Numbered from the stretch's first letter, positions 52,888 to 62,435 are shown. The stretch: 64,000 nucleotides of DNA from Laedolimicola ammoniilytica (GCF_025567165.1 NZ_JAOQKC010000007.1:105433-169432), one strand, 5' to 3'. The notes: generated from the letters alone by a model not told the origin. Made by a program: numbers and translations.

Positions 52888-53628
52888 TTACTTCTTTTCC
52901 TTTTGCCAAAGCTCCAGCAATTCTTCTGACGTGTTGTCTGGATGCTCTGTCACAAGCTCATACAATGGCCGAAGAACTTCCTCGCTCTCTTCCAATTCTT
53001 CCGCTATCGTGGAAAGTGGCTTTGCTTTAGCGCGTTTTTTCTGAATCTGGGATATCAGTCTTAAACTGTCGCCTTCTGCTCGACCTTCTGCTCGGCCTTC
53101 TGCTCTCTGATATTCCCGTTCTTCCTGCTCATCATACTCTGTCAGTATCATCCTGCACACCTCCGTTCCGTATTTTGTCAGGATATCTGCCAGTATTCCT
53201 CTGTCAATGCATCGCCTGATACTAATCTCTGTTGCTTCCTCCAGTGACCAGCCTTCATCCATTTTCCAGCGAATTTGCCCGATGAAATACGCATAATCCG
53301 ATAATCTCCGGCATTTCCGCATCATGTCATTGTTTCGGCCTGCATTGATGTTCAATACTGTTGCCTTGCATTCCAGACAGGGTTCTCCTTCCTCCCGATC
53401 CGGTTTTAAAAAACAATCCGAAAGCTTCATCTCCACCCGATCCGGCATATCTCTTGTGCCATTATAAAATACCACATACTTGGGAAATGGAACCATCACA
53501 CGCTTCTTTTCATCTGTCAGCTTTATGTTCTTCCCGTTCAGATACTGCTGATACAGTTCTGAGAAATTTGCATACTTCGCCCTTGGGCGTACTTTGGGTG
53601 TGTTGATTTCGAACTGAAATCCAGACCT
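52888..53628 (-). pseudogene. Rpn / PD-(D/E)XK nuclease family remnant, N-terminus missing
   Basis: An open frame of 246 residues carries the C-terminal two thirds of an Rpn-type (recombination-promoting nuclease, transposase_31-like) protein: FPKYVVFYNGTRDMPDRVEMKLSD, CLECKATVLNINAGRN and CRRLSDYAYFIGQIR are characteristic segments (written in parts), followed by a tandem RAEGRAEGRAEG stretch. The N-terminal catalytic part is absent: upstream the frame meets a TAA at 53631 and there is no plausible start before 53499. It is probably a decayed copy. The region is AT-richer than its neighbours. Function in intact members is DNA cleavage aiding RecA-independent recombination. Confidence 0.7.
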
Positions 53629-53699
53629 TTATCTTTCGTGAACAGCTACGGAAGACACCGCGCTGCATATCGTGTAAAATGAATCCTGTTTCATAAGAA

Positions 53700-53757
53700 A
53701 ACAGTGCCGACCGGATATGCGCCTTTTTCACACGACATACCCTTTATCGACACTGTT
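53700..53757 (-). terminator. Terminator of the aspS operon
   Basis: Arms AACAGTG/CACTGTT with adjacent CGA/TCG pairing, followed on the minus strand by TTTTCTT. It begins 45 bases after the aspS stop and is preceded by the 17-base motif also found before the Crp/Fnr terminator. Confidence 0.6.
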
Positions 53758-53802
53758 ATTTTACCAATTTATACTAATTTTGACAAGAGCTTTTTCCGCA
53801 AA

Positions 53803-55578
53803 CTAGTCTTCTTTTCCCTCTTTCTCATCCTTCACAATGGCAATATGCACATCCGCCAGCTGCTTCGGATCTACCGTCGCCGGAGCGCCCATCATAACAT
53901 CCTGTGCCGTCTTGTTCATGGGGAACGGAATAATCTCGCGGATGCTCTCCTCGCCTGCCAGCAGCATCACCATACGGTCTACGCCGGGAGCGATGCCTGC
54001 GTGGGGCGGCGCTCCGTAGCAGAATGCGTTGTACATGGCCGGGAACTTGGCCTTCACATCGTCCTCGCCCAGTCCTACCAGCTCGAAGGCCTTGACCATG
54101 ATCTCCGGGTCGTGGTTACGCACCGCGCCGGAGGACAGTTCTACGCCGTTGCAGACCAGGTCGTACTGGTATGCGTAGATGTCCAGGGGATCCTTTTCCT
54201 CCAGATCCTTCATGCCGCCCTGGGGCATGGAGAACGGGTTATGGCAGAATTCCAGTTCGCCGGACTCCTCGCCGATCTCGTACATGGGGAAATCCACGAT
54301 CCAGCAGAACTCGTAGCACTCTTTGGTCATGTGACCCTCTACGGTATTGCCGAGGATCTTGCGCAGCGCGCCTGCGGTCTTCTGGGCTGCCAGCTTCTTT
54401 CCGGCAGTCAGGCCTACGAAATCGCCCGGCTTCAGGCCCAGTGCCTGAACCACCTGATCCTTGCGCTCGGTGACAAACTTGGAGATACCGCCTACCAGCT
54501 CGCCATTCTCGTCGAGACGGAACCAGTATGCCTTATTGCCGGTCTGTACCTCAGTGTCGGCACAGATCTTGTCGATAACCTTACGGGTAGCCTTGAAATC
54601 GCTGAATACGACTGCTTTTACGGTCTGGCCTTCGAAGGGGCCGAAGCCGCAGTCTGCCAGGCACTCGGTAGCATCCTGTACCACCAGATCGATCCGCAGA
54701 TCCGGCTTGTCAGATCCGTATACCTCCATGGCGTCATGATAAGAGATCCGGCGGAACGGAGCCTTGGATGCGGTATTGTAGGTACCGTATTTCTCAAATA
54801 CCGGCGGAAGTACATCCTCCAGCACTGCGAACACGTCCTCCTGGCTGGCAAACGCCATCTCCATATCCAGCTGATAGAATTCTCCCGGAGAGCGGTCTGC
54901 TCTGGCGTCCTCGTCGCGGAAGCAGGGAGCGATCTGGAAATACCGGTCGAAGCCGGAGGTCATCAAAAGCTGCTTAAACTGCTGGGGAGCCTGGGGCAGG
55001 GCGTAAAACTTACCCGGATGATTTCTGGACGGTACCAGATAGTCTCTTGCGCCCTCGGGGGAGGAGCAGGTCAGAATCGGCGTGGTAATCTCCAGAAAGC
55101 CGTGATCGGTCATGCTTCTCCGAAGCTCTGCTACCACATTGCTGCGGAGTACGATGCGCTCTTTGACAGCCGGGTTCCGGAGATCCAGGTAACGGTATTT
55201 CAGACGGGTATTCTCATCCGCTTCCTTGGAATGGTTGATCTCGAAAGGCAGCTCGTTGTAACGGCAGCGTCCCAGCACCTGAATGTCGGTGGGAACCACT
55301 TCGATTTCACCGGTGGGCAGCGCCGCGTTCTTGCTGGAACGCTCCCGTACCACGCCTGTGATGGACAGGGTGGACTCGGTGTTCACGCCTGCTAATCTTG
55401 CCATCATTTCTTCGGTCTCGATGACAGCCTGGGTGGTTCCATAGAAGTCTCTCAGGATCAGGAAGCCGAGATTTTTGCTGACTTTCCGCAGGTTCTCATA
55501 CCAGCCTACCAAAGTCACGGTTTCACCTGCGTTTGCGAGACGCAGCTCGTTACAGGTGTGTGTTCTTGACTGAAACAT
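53803..55578 (-). CDS. aspS: Aspartyl-tRNA synthetase
   Basis: This 591-residue class IIb synthetase charges tRNA-Asp. It has the N-terminal OB anticodon-binding fold (VTLVGWYENLRKVSKNLGFL), the class II motif 2 region FQIAPCFRDEDARADRSPGEF (split: FQIAPCFRDED, RADRSPGEF), a GAD insertion domain, and motif 3 APPHAGIAPGVDRMVMLLAG (20 residues). The length and insertion are the bacterial type. It follows hisS by 47 bases in the same operon. No T-box leader is seen, so control is with the operon. Confidence 0.96.
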   Translation of the reverse strand: MFQSRTHTCNELRLANAGETVTLVGWYENLRKVSKNLGFLILRDFYGTTQAVIETEEMMARLAGVNTESTLSITGVVRERSSKNAALPTGEIEVVPTDIQVLGRCRYNELPFEINHSKEADENTRLKYRYLDLRNPAVKERIVLRSNVVAELRRSMTDHGFLEITTPILTCSSPEGARDYLVPSRNHPGKFYALPQAPQQFKQLLMTSGFDRYFQIAPCFRDEDARADRSPGEFYQLDMEMAFASQEDVFAVLEDVLPPVFEKYGTYNTASKAPFRRISYHDAMEVYGSDKPDLRIDLVVQDATECLADCGFGPFEGQTVKAVVFSDFKATRKVIDKICADTEVQTGNKAYWFRLDENGELVGGISKFVTERKDQVVQALGLKPGDFVGLTAGKKLAAQKTAGALRKILGNTVEGHMTKECYEFCWIVDFPMYEIGEESGELEFCHNPFSMPQGGMKDLEEKDPLDIYAYQYDLVCNGVELSSGAVRNHDPEIMVKAFELVGLGEDDVKAKFPAMYNAFCYGAPPHAGIAPGVDRMVMLLAGEESIREIIPFPMNKTAQDVMMGAPATVDPKQLADVHIAIVKDEKEGKED

Positions 55579-55625
55579 AGTTTTTTCCTCTCTTATCTAT
55601 CGCTATTCTTGTAACAGTGTCTCTC

Positions 55626-56867
55626 TTAAAACAGGCTCGGAAGCTCCGCAAGGGAAACCTCGGTCTGCTCGCCGGTAGCCATATCTTTTACATTGGCCGC
55701 GCCCTTTTCCAGTTCGTCCGCGCCGATGATCACGACCTTTTTCGCGCCGATTTTGTTTGCGTACTTCATCTGCGCCTTGACGCTCCGGTCCATGTAATCG
55801 GTCTCCACGATCAGGCCGTGGCTGCGGATCTCATTAACCAGCTTATAGGCCTTTGCCTTGGCTTCCGCGCCCAGGATTCCCACATAGAGATCGGGAGTCT
55901 CCATGGCCGGAAGCTCCACGCCCTCTTTCTCCAGGAAATACAGGATACGTTCAATTCCCATGCCAAAGCCTACAGACGGAATATCCTGCTTCTCGTCGAT
56001 CTCGTGAATCAGGCCGTCGTAACGTCCGCCTCCGCAGAGCGTGAAGCCGTCGGAGTTCACGAACTCGAATACGGTCTTGGTATAGTAGTCCAGACCGCGG
56101 ACGATGCCGGTATCTACCTCAAAGGGAATCTCCAGCTCTGTCAAAAGAGCCTTCAGCTCCTCAAAATGATTCCTGCACTCCTCGTCCAGATAATCGATGG
56201 TGCGGGGCGCGTCCTTTACAATCTCCTTGCACTCCGGAACCTTGCAGTCGATAACACGCATGGGATTCTTCTGCATACGCTCCCGGCAGGTGGGACACAG
56301 GGCGTCCTCATGCTTTCTCAGATACGCAAGCAGCGCGTCATTGTAATCCTTCTTACAGTTGGGACAGCCGATGCTGTTGATATGAAGCTTCACATCCTTC
56401 AGGCCCAGCTTCTTAATCAGGGTCGCAGCCAGAGAAATAACCTCCACCTCTGCCAGCGGGCTTTTAGATCCTACGAACTCCACGCCGAACTGATGATGCT
56501 GGCGGAGACGGCCGCTCTGGGGCTTCTCATAACGGAAGGCCTGGGTCACATAGTAGAGCTTGGTGGGCGCCGGATTCGCGTACATATTGCGCTCCAGGTA
56601 AGCGCGCATGGCTCCTGCGGTTCCCTCTGGCTTCAGGGTGATGCTTCTGCCGCCCTTATCCTCGAAGGTGTACATCTCCTTCTGAACCACGTCCGTGGTC
56701 TCGCCCACGCCGCGCTGGAACAGTACGGTATGTTCAAAAATCGGGGTAATAATCTCGGTCATATTGTAGGTGCGGGCAAGCTCTCTGGCCTGCTTTTCTA
56801 CCCAGGCGCGCTTATGCATCCGCTCGCCGTACCAGTCTTCCACTCCTCTTGGTGCCTGTGTTATCAT
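55626..56867 (-). CDS. hisS: Histidyl-tRNA synthetase
   Basis: This 413-residue class II synthetase charges tRNA-His. Motif 2 (YYVTQAFRYEKPQSGRLRQHHQFGVE, seen as QAFRYEKPQSGRLRQHHQFG), the histidine-binding signature RGLDYYTKTVFEF and motif 3 GFGMGIERILYFL are all present, then the C-terminal anticodon-binding domain. The ATG at 56867 overlaps the HD-GYP gene's TGA and has AGGAGG before it; an in-frame start 20 codons upstream lies inside that gene. A four-Cys zinc-type insert (CPNCKKDYND ... CPTCRE) is also present. Confidence 0.95.
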   Translation of the reverse strand: MITQAPRGVEDWYGERMHKRAWVEKQARELARTYNMTEIITPIFEHTVLFQRGVGETTDVVQKEMYTFEDKGGRSITLKPEGTAGAMRAYLERNMYANPAPTKLYYVTQAFRYEKPQSGRLRQHHQFGVEFVGSKSPLAEVEVISLAATLIKKLGLKDVKLHINSIGCPNCKKDYNDALLAYLRKHEDALCPTCRERMQKNPMRVIDCKVPECKEIVKDAPRTIDYLDEECRNHFEELKALLTELEIPFEVDTGIVRGLDYYTKTVFEFVNSDGFTLCGGGRYDGLIHEIDEKQDIPSVGFGMGIERILYFLEKEGVELPAMETPDLYVGILGAEAKAKAYKLVNEIRSHGLIVETDYMDRSVKAQMKYANKIGAKKVVIIGADELEKGAANVKDMATGEQTEVSLAELPSLF

Positions 56868-57472
56868 ATGGTCTCCTCCTCTGTAATCCGAACCTTCAGC
56901 CCGGGCAATGCCCATTTTTCCTGCCATTCCTCTTCGTGAATGGCCCGCTGAAAGGCCAGAAATACTTTCATATCAAAATTTTTCACTTCGTCAATCATCA
57001 GCTCCACTGCCGTATCGGAATCGAAGGCGCTGCGGTAGGGCCGGTCGGAAGTCAGGGCCGCGTATACATCGCAGACCCGCAGGATTTTCGCGCCCAGCGG
57101 GATTTGATCCCCCGCCAGATTCTCCGGATAGCCGGAACCGTCGTAATTCTCATGGTGATAGAGAACGCTCTCCACCACAAAATCTGAAAAATCCAGCCGC
57201 ATCAGCTCATCGTAGCCAAGCCGCGGGTGCAGCCGGACATACTTCATTTCCTCGATTTTCAGGGTGTCCTTATCCCGGCCATAGAGATAACCGGACACAT
57301 AGAGCTTTCCGATGTCGTGCATCATACCGGCCAGAGCCAGCTCGCGGCAGCGCGCCTCGCCAAGGACCAGCTCCTTCGCCACGCAGTAAGCCAGATTGCT
57401 CACCCGGATGCCGTGATTGATCTCCTCGGTGACGTCCTCCTCGAAAAAGGAAAGGGGGGTCGTTTCACTCAT
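56864..57472 (-). CDS. Stand-alone HD-GYP phosphodiesterase domain protein
   Basis: This 202-residue cytoplasmic protein is essentially one HD-GYP domain: MMHDIGKLYVSG (HD), then YHHENYDGSGYPENLAGD (the GYP motif) and CDVYAALTSDRPYR. HD-GYP enzymes hydrolyse cyclic di-GMP or related cyclic dinucleotides; no sensor domain is attached. Its stop overlaps the hisS start (ATGA), so it is translationally coupled to a tRNA synthetase and lies 18 bases after hemZ. The substrate is not established from sequence. Confidence 0.88.
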   Translation of the reverse strand: MSETTPLSFFEEDVTEEINHGIRVSNLAYCVAKELVLGEARCRELALAGMMHDIGKLYVSGYLYGRDKDTLKIEEMKYVRLHPRLGYDELMRLDFSDFVVESVLYHHENYDGSGYPENLAGDQIPLGAKILRVCDVYAALTSDRPYRSAFDSDTAVELMIDEVKNFDMKVFLAFQRAIHEEEWQEKWALPGLKVRITEEETI

Positions 57473-57490
57473 GTTTCTACCTCTGTCTGC

Positions 57491-58948
57491 CTAAAGCAAA
57501 CCATTTTTCTCCATAAAGCTTCTCTTCCGCTCAATCATCTCGTCGATGCGCTCGATGTACTGCTTCACGTCTTTCACGTTCTCCACACGTTCGATGTGGT
57601 CCGCCGCAAAAACAAATTTGGTGGAAGCGCCCGCGCCTGCCGCCAGAATGGTCTGTTTTTCTTCCATAATCAGTATATTGTAAATTCCGGCTTTGTCAAC
57701 CTTTGCATAGCCCACATTTTCAAAATTTCCCGCCATATTCTTCTGACGGTACAGATAATAGGGATATATGCCCTGTTCCACACAATACCGATAGGTTAAA
57801 TCCATAATCTCCTGACTGTTTCGAAGGCCCATCTCCTCATAGGTATCTCGGAACAGTTTGAGCCTGGCTGCCCGCTTGACCGCCAGGGAATGGACCGTGA
57901 TGCTGTCCGGATCGAGCTTCCGAAGCTCTTCCATGGTATGGCGCACGTCCTCAATGTCCTCGCCGGGGAGTCCCACGATGAGATCCATATTAATATTGTC
58001 GTGGCCCGCCTCCCGGGCCATGTAAAAGGCCTGCTTCGTCTCCTCCACCGTATGCCTGCGGCCGATGAGATCCAGGGTCTTCTGGTTCATAGTCTGGGGA
58101 TTGACGGAGATACGGGTAACCTTATGATCTTTCAGAACCTTCAGCTTCTCCGGCGTCACGCTGTCGGGACGTCCGGCTTCCACTGTCAATTCCTGTAAAT
58201 AAGTAAAGTCGAAATTCTGCTCGATACAGGTCATGAGCCTGTCAAGCTGCTCTGCCGTCAGGGTCGTGGGTGTGCCGCCGCCCACATAAACCGTGTTCAG
58301 CTTCCGGCCTGCATAAGCCTTTCCGAGGAACGCAATCTCTTTAAATAAAGCTGTCAGATAGTCCTCCACTTTTTTCTCCCAGACCTTAATCGGGGACGAA
58401 GAAAAAGAGCAATACAGACAGATGCTCGGGCAGAACGGAATACCCACATAAAGGCTGTAGCCGTTCTCATAATCCAGATTTTTCAGAACCTCTTTTTCCC
58501 GGTTGGCAATGGAGATGGCCAAAGCCGCTTTCTCCTTGCTGCAATCATAGGTCTCCCACATATACTGGGCGATTTCCAGATTACTCCTGCCCTCCTCCAG
58601 CATGGCCATGGGAATCTTCGTGGGCCGAATGCCCGTCAACGTACCCCAGGGAAGTGTCTCGCCGGTGAAAGCGCAGAGCTTGTCATACATCAGCCGCTTC
58701 AGCTGATTCTTTACCGCTTTCCGGTCCGGATTTTCCACATAAACATGGCCTTTCTCCTGAAAGGCCCCAATCTGAATGATAGAAAAGCTGATGTCCTGGT
58801 CGGTGACTTGCACAGCCATCTGAACCGGAACCTCTTCCGTAAAGGCGTCCCCCACACGAACCTGCACCTCCTCGCCGCCATAAAAGGCCTGAATCAGCGA
58901 ATGAATATCATATGCAAAGCTTTCATCATTTATCTTAACTTCAACCAT
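57491..58948 (-). CDS. hemZ: Radical SAM coproporphyrinogen dehydrogenase-like HemZ
   Basis: This 485-residue protein matches HemZ: an N-terminal domain of about 165 residues, then the radical SAM core with CPSICLYCSF (CX3CX2C, plus the extra aromatic residue of HemN-like enzymes), YVGGGTPTTLTAEQLD and RISVNPQTMNQKTLDLIGR. HemZ is annotated as an oxygen-independent coproporphyrinogen III oxidase, but in Clostridia without a haem pathway the real substrate is uncertain. Gene position next to the MBL protein, rel and hisS is conserved in this group. Confidence 0.92.
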   Translation of the reverse strand: MVEVKINDESFAYDIHSLIQAFYGGEEVQVRVGDAFTEEVPVQMAVQVTDQDISFSIIQIGAFQEKGHVYVENPDRKAVKNQLKRLMYDKLCAFTGETLPWGTLTGIRPTKIPMAMLEEGRSNLEIAQYMWETYDCSKEKAALAISIANREKEVLKNLDYENGYSLYVGIPFCPSICLYCSFSSSPIKVWEKKVEDYLTALFKEIAFLGKAYAGRKLNTVYVGGGTPTTLTAEQLDRLMTCIEQNFDFTYLQELTVEAGRPDSVTPEKLKVLKDHKVTRISVNPQTMNQKTLDLIGRRHTVEETKQAFYMAREAGHDNINMDLIVGLPGEDIEDVRHTMEELRKLDPDSITVHSLAVKRAARLKLFRDTYEEMGLRNSQEIMDLTYRYCVEQGIYPYYLYRQKNMAGNFENVGYAKVDKAGIYNILIMEEKQTILAAGAGASTKFVFAADHIERVENVKDVKQYIERIDEMIERKRSFMEKNGLL

Positions 58949-58991
58949 TTATCTTATCCTTCAATTCATGTATACACGCAGCGGAGGCCGC

Positions 58992-59621
58992 TCAGCCGCC
59001 CAGATACGGGTTGTAACGCCGCTCCGCGCCGATGGTGCTTTCTTCCATATGGCCCGGGTACACTTTTGTCTCGTCCGGCAGCGGCGTAAGCTTCTCTTTG
59101 ATGCCCCGTACCAGTGCGCTCATGCTTCCGCCCGGGAAATCAGTACGTCCCACGGATCCTGCGAACAGGGTATCGCCAGAGAACAGTACGCCCGCTTCCG
59201 CGCTGTAATAACAGCAGCCACCCGGCGTATGGCCCGGAGTTGCGAAGACGCGGAACTTCATACCCGCCACTTCGATCTTCTCTTCATCCTTTACCCACAC
59301 ATCCGCGGCGAAAGACACACTTTTCCGAAAAAGCGCCGGGGACAGGTTCTGTGCCGGATCTGCCAGAAGCGCTTTTTCCGCCTCGCAGGCATAGACCGGA
59401 ATTCCAAGCTTCGCCTTCAGCTCCGGTACCCCCAGCATATGATCCGCATGTCCGTGGGTCAGGAAAATGGCTTTCAGCGTGAGTCCCTCATCCACAGCTT
59501 TTCGCAGCACTGAATCCGGCCGGTCCGCCGGATCGATGACGATGGTCTCCTTCGTGGCTTCATTTATGGCAAAATAGCAGTTGGTCTGAATCTGACCTAA
59601 CACCATGCGTTCTACTTTCAT
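58992..59621 (-). CDS. MBL-fold metallohydrolase (glyoxalase II-like)
   Basis: This 209-residue hydrolase has the metallo-beta-lactamase motif THGHADHMLG, a distal His in TPGHTPGGCCYYS and FSGDTLFAGSVGRTDFPGG, typical of the YcbL/glyoxalase-II-like branch. It is cytoplasmic and probably hydrolyses a thioester or related small molecule; glyoxalase activity is not proven for this branch. The ATG at 59621 has AGGAGG before it and begins 19 bases after the rel stop. Confidence 0.92.
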   Translation of the reverse strand: MKVERMVLGQIQTNCYFAINEATKETIVIDPADRPDSVLRKAVDEGLTLKAIFLTHGHADHMLGVPELKAKLGIPVYACEAEKALLADPAQNLSPALFRKSVSFAADVWVKDEEKIEVAGMKFRVFATPGHTPGGCCYYSAEAGVLFSGDTLFAGSVGRTDFPGGSMSALVRGIKEKLTPLPDETKVYPGHMEESTIGAERRYNPYLGG

Positions 59622-59640
59622 CTTATCCTCCTGGGACTCA

Positions 59641-61947
59641 TCAGCCGGTGGCGCGCTCCACATCCAAAATGCTCTCCACCTGATACAGCTTCTCCGCGAT
59701 TTTCTGCAGCTCCTCTTTGCTGCTGATTTCAAAGGTAATGGAAATCGTCGCCGTTCCCTGCTTACTGGTCCGCACATTCATCTGGGTCATGTCGATATTC
59801 CGTTCGGTAAAGATTTTGGAAATATCTACCAGTAATCCAGTGCGGTTGTTGGCGTAAATCTTGATCTCCGTCGCGTATTTCTCGCCGGAGGAAGCGGAAC
59901 CCATATCCTGCCACTCGGCGTCAATGAGACGGGCGCGCTCAGATTCCTGCAGGCACATGATATTGACACAGTCGGTCCGGTGAATGGACACGCCGCGGCC
60001 ACGGGTCACGTAACCCACGATCTCGTCGCCCGGCACCGGGCTGCAGCACTTGGAGAAACGGACTGACACGTCGGTCAGACCCTTGACGATGATGCCGCTC
60101 TTGGACTTGGCCAGCTTCAGCTTCTTGTCACTGTTCTCGGTGACCGCCTCCATAACCTTCTCGTCGGTGATCTCCTTCTTGTGGATCTTCTCATATTCCT
60201 CCACCATCTTGTTGACCACCTGGCCCTCTTTCAGGCCGCCGTGGCCGATGGCCGCCAGTACGGAATCCCAGTCCTTGAAACCGTATTTCCGCATGACCAG
60301 ATTCTGGAATTCCGGCTTCATAATATCGGTCATGTTGATGCTCTTGGCCTTGCAGTACTGGGTCAGCATCTCCTTGCCCTTCAAGATATTATCTTCTTTA
60401 AACTGGTTTTTAAACCACTGATTAATCTTATTTTTTGCCTGGGTGCTCTTGACCACATTGAGCCAGTCCCGGCTGGGTCCGCGGGAATTCTGCGAGGTAA
60501 TGATCTCGATGCGGTCGCCGTTCTGAATCTTGTAGTCGATGGTCACCAGCTTGCCATTGACCCGGGCGCCAATCATCTTATTGCCCACGGCACTGTGGAC
60601 GCTGTAGGCGAAGTCGATGGGTGTGGAACCGCTGGGCAGGGTCTTCACGTCTCCGCTGGGCGTAAAGCAATACACGCTCTCGGAGAACAGATCCAGATCA
60701 CTCTTCAGAAGGTTCATAAATTCCCGGTTATCAGACATATCCCGCTGCCACTCCAGAATCTGGCGCAGCCAGGTCATCTTCTCAGCCTCCTGCTGATCCA
60801 CCGGCTTCTTGCCGTCGCTGCTCTCCTTGTATTTCCAGTGGGCAGCGATACCGTATTCTGCAGTCTTGTGCATCTCGTAGGTACGGATCTGAATCTCGAA
60901 GGGCTGGCCGTTGGGGCCAATCAGTGTCGTATGGAGCGACTGGTACATATTGGCCTTGGGCATGGCAATATAGTCCTTGAAACGGCCCGGAATGGGCTTG
61001 TACATCTCATGAATGATACCCAGGGCCGCATAGCAGTCCTTGACCGTCTCCACAATGATCCGGACCGCAAATAAATCGTATATCTGATCCAGCGTCTTGT
61101 GCTGGTTCACCATTTTCTTATAGATACTGAAAAAATGCTTTACACGGCCATCCACATGGGCTTCTATCCCTGCGTTGTCCATATGATTCTTTACTTCCGC
61201 CACGATACGCTGGACGAAGGCTTCCCGGACGCTCCGCTTCTCAGCGATCTGCTCCTTCAGGTCATAATAAGCCTCCGGCTCCAGATATTTCAGCGATAAA
61301 TCATCCAGCTCGTTCTTTACCTTAGAAATACCGAGACGCTGGGCGATGGGCGCATAGATGTCCATGGTCTCCCGGGCCTTTTCCTTCTGCTTCTCGGGCT
61401 TCATGTACTGAAGCGTACGCATATTGTGCAGACGGTCGGCCAGCTTAATCAGGATGACACGGATATCCTTGGCCATGGCCAGGAACATTTTCCGCAGGTT
61501 CTCAGCCTGAATCTCGATCTTGTCCGCGGAATAGGACAGCTGTCCCAGCTTGGTAACGCCGTCTACCAGCAGGGCCACATCGTCGCCGAATTCCGCCGCG
61601 ATCTCCTCGGTGGTCATGACCGTATCCTCCACCGCGTCGTGCAGAAGGCCCGCCACGATAGTCTCTTTGTCCAGCTCCAGATCCGCCAGGATGATCGCCA
61701 CGCATAAGGGGTGAATGATATACGGCTCTCCCGATTTTCTCATCTGGCCTTTGTGCGCCTCGTAAGCAATCTTGTAGGCCTTTTCAATCATGGAGATATC
61801 GGTGGACGGATGATACCTGTGGACGCTGTCGATAAGTTCCTTGTAAAGCACCTCAGGACTGGTAAAATCCTGCATGGCCTTCACATTCTCGTCATCGCGA
61901 TTCACTTCCTGATCTCTGTTTTTTACACCGATTTTCGTCTCTGCCAT
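59641..61947 (-). CDS. rel: Bifunctional (p)ppGpp synthetase/hydrolase (RSH)
   Basis: This 768-residue RelA/SpoT homologue makes and degrades (p)ppGpp on the ribosome. The HD hydrolase (about 45-200) has the intact site LLHDAVEDTVM, the synthetase (about 235-350) has RFKDYIAMPKANMYQSLHTT (20 residues), TGS has VYCFTPSGDVKTLPSGSTPID, a zinc/helical part has FSKCCSPVPGDEIVGYVTRG, and a C-terminal ACT domain ends the chain. Both active sites look complete. It sits between apt/mscL and the MBL gene, an order common in Clostridia where purine salvage and stringent control are linked. Confidence 0.95.
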   Translation of the reverse strand: MAETKIGVKNRDQEVNRDDENVKAMQDFTSPEVLYKELIDSVHRYHPSTDISMIEKAYKIAYEAHKGQMRKSGEPYIIHPLCVAIILADLELDKETIVAGLLHDAVEDTVMTTEEIAAEFGDDVALLVDGVTKLGQLSYSADKIEIQAENLRKMFLAMAKDIRVILIKLADRLHNMRTLQYMKPEKQKEKARETMDIYAPIAQRLGISKVKNELDDLSLKYLEPEAYYDLKEQIAEKRSVREAFVQRIVAEVKNHMDNAGIEAHVDGRVKHFFSIYKKMVNQHKTLDQIYDLFAVRIIVETVKDCYAALGIIHEMYKPIPGRFKDYIAMPKANMYQSLHTTLIGPNGQPFEIQIRTYEMHKTAEYGIAAHWKYKESSDGKKPVDQQEAEKMTWLRQILEWQRDMSDNREFMNLLKSDLDLFSESVYCFTPSGDVKTLPSGSTPIDFAYSVHSAVGNKMIGARVNGKLVTIDYKIQNGDRIEIITSQNSRGPSRDWLNVVKSTQAKNKINQWFKNQFKEDNILKGKEMLTQYCKAKSINMTDIMKPEFQNLVMRKYGFKDWDSVLAAIGHGGLKEGQVVNKMVEEYEKIHKKEITDEKVMEAVTENSDKKLKLAKSKSGIIVKGLTDVSVRFSKCCSPVPGDEIVGYVTRGRGVSIHRTDCVNIMCLQESERARLIDAEWQDMGSASSGEKYATEIKIYANNRTGLLVDISKIFTERNIDMTQMNVRTSKQGTATISITFEISSKEELQKIAEKLYQVESILDVERATG

Positions 61948-61982
61948 AAATCAACACCTGCCTTTATTTATCCCCGGTAATT

Positions 61983-62411
61983 TTATTGTAACTCAGATGT
62001 GCAATGGGGACATCTGGTCGCCTGAATATCTATCTCAGACATGCAATACGGACACTTCTTGGTGGTCGGAGCGGGCGCTTCCTCCTCCTGCTTCTTCAGC
62101 ATCTTGTCCTTAGCGGTATTCATGGCCTTGATGATGCAGAAGATCACCAGCGCGATCAGCAGGAAATTAATTACTGCGGAAAGGAACGCGCCATAGTTCA
62201 ATGTCGCCGCATTGTCGCCCACGCCGAAGGACACGGACATGCCGGCGATATCAAAGCCGCCGGTAATCAGGGAGAGCAGCGGCATAAAAATATCATTTAC
62301 AAGAGAATTCACAATCGCGGTGAACGCGCCGCCGATGATGACACCGACTGCCATGTCCATGACGTTGCCCCTGGAAATAAACTTCTTAAATTCCTCGAAA
62401 AACTTTTTCAT
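61983..62411 (-). CDS. mscL: Large-conductance mechanosensitive channel with C-terminal zinc ribbon
   Basis: This 142-residue channel releases solutes when turgor is high. The N-terminus and TM1 match MscL closely (FISRGNVMDMAVGVIIGGAF, 20 residues, then TAIVNSLVNDIFMPLLS), TM2 is NFLLIALVIFCIIKAM. The C-terminus, after a Lys/Glu helix, carries an extra CPYC-X10-CPHC zinc-ribbon motif in place of the usual end of the cytoplasmic bundle. That tail is unusual for MscL and might sense metal or redox state or bind a partner. Confidence 0.93.
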   Translation of the reverse strand: MKKFFEEFKKFISRGNVMDMAVGVIIGGAFTAIVNSLVNDIFMPLLSLITGGFDIAGMSVSFGVGDNAATLNYGAFLSAVINFLLIALVIFCIIKAMNTAKDKMLKKQEEEAPAPTTKKCPYCMSEIDIQATRCPHCTSELQ

Positions 62412-62435
62412 CTCACTCGTCTCCCTGTACTTTAT

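Noticed and set aside
53510..53731. A 73-residue minus-strand open frame next to the Rpn remnant
   Set aside because: It overlaps the aspS terminator and is in a different frame from the recognisable Rpn sequence.
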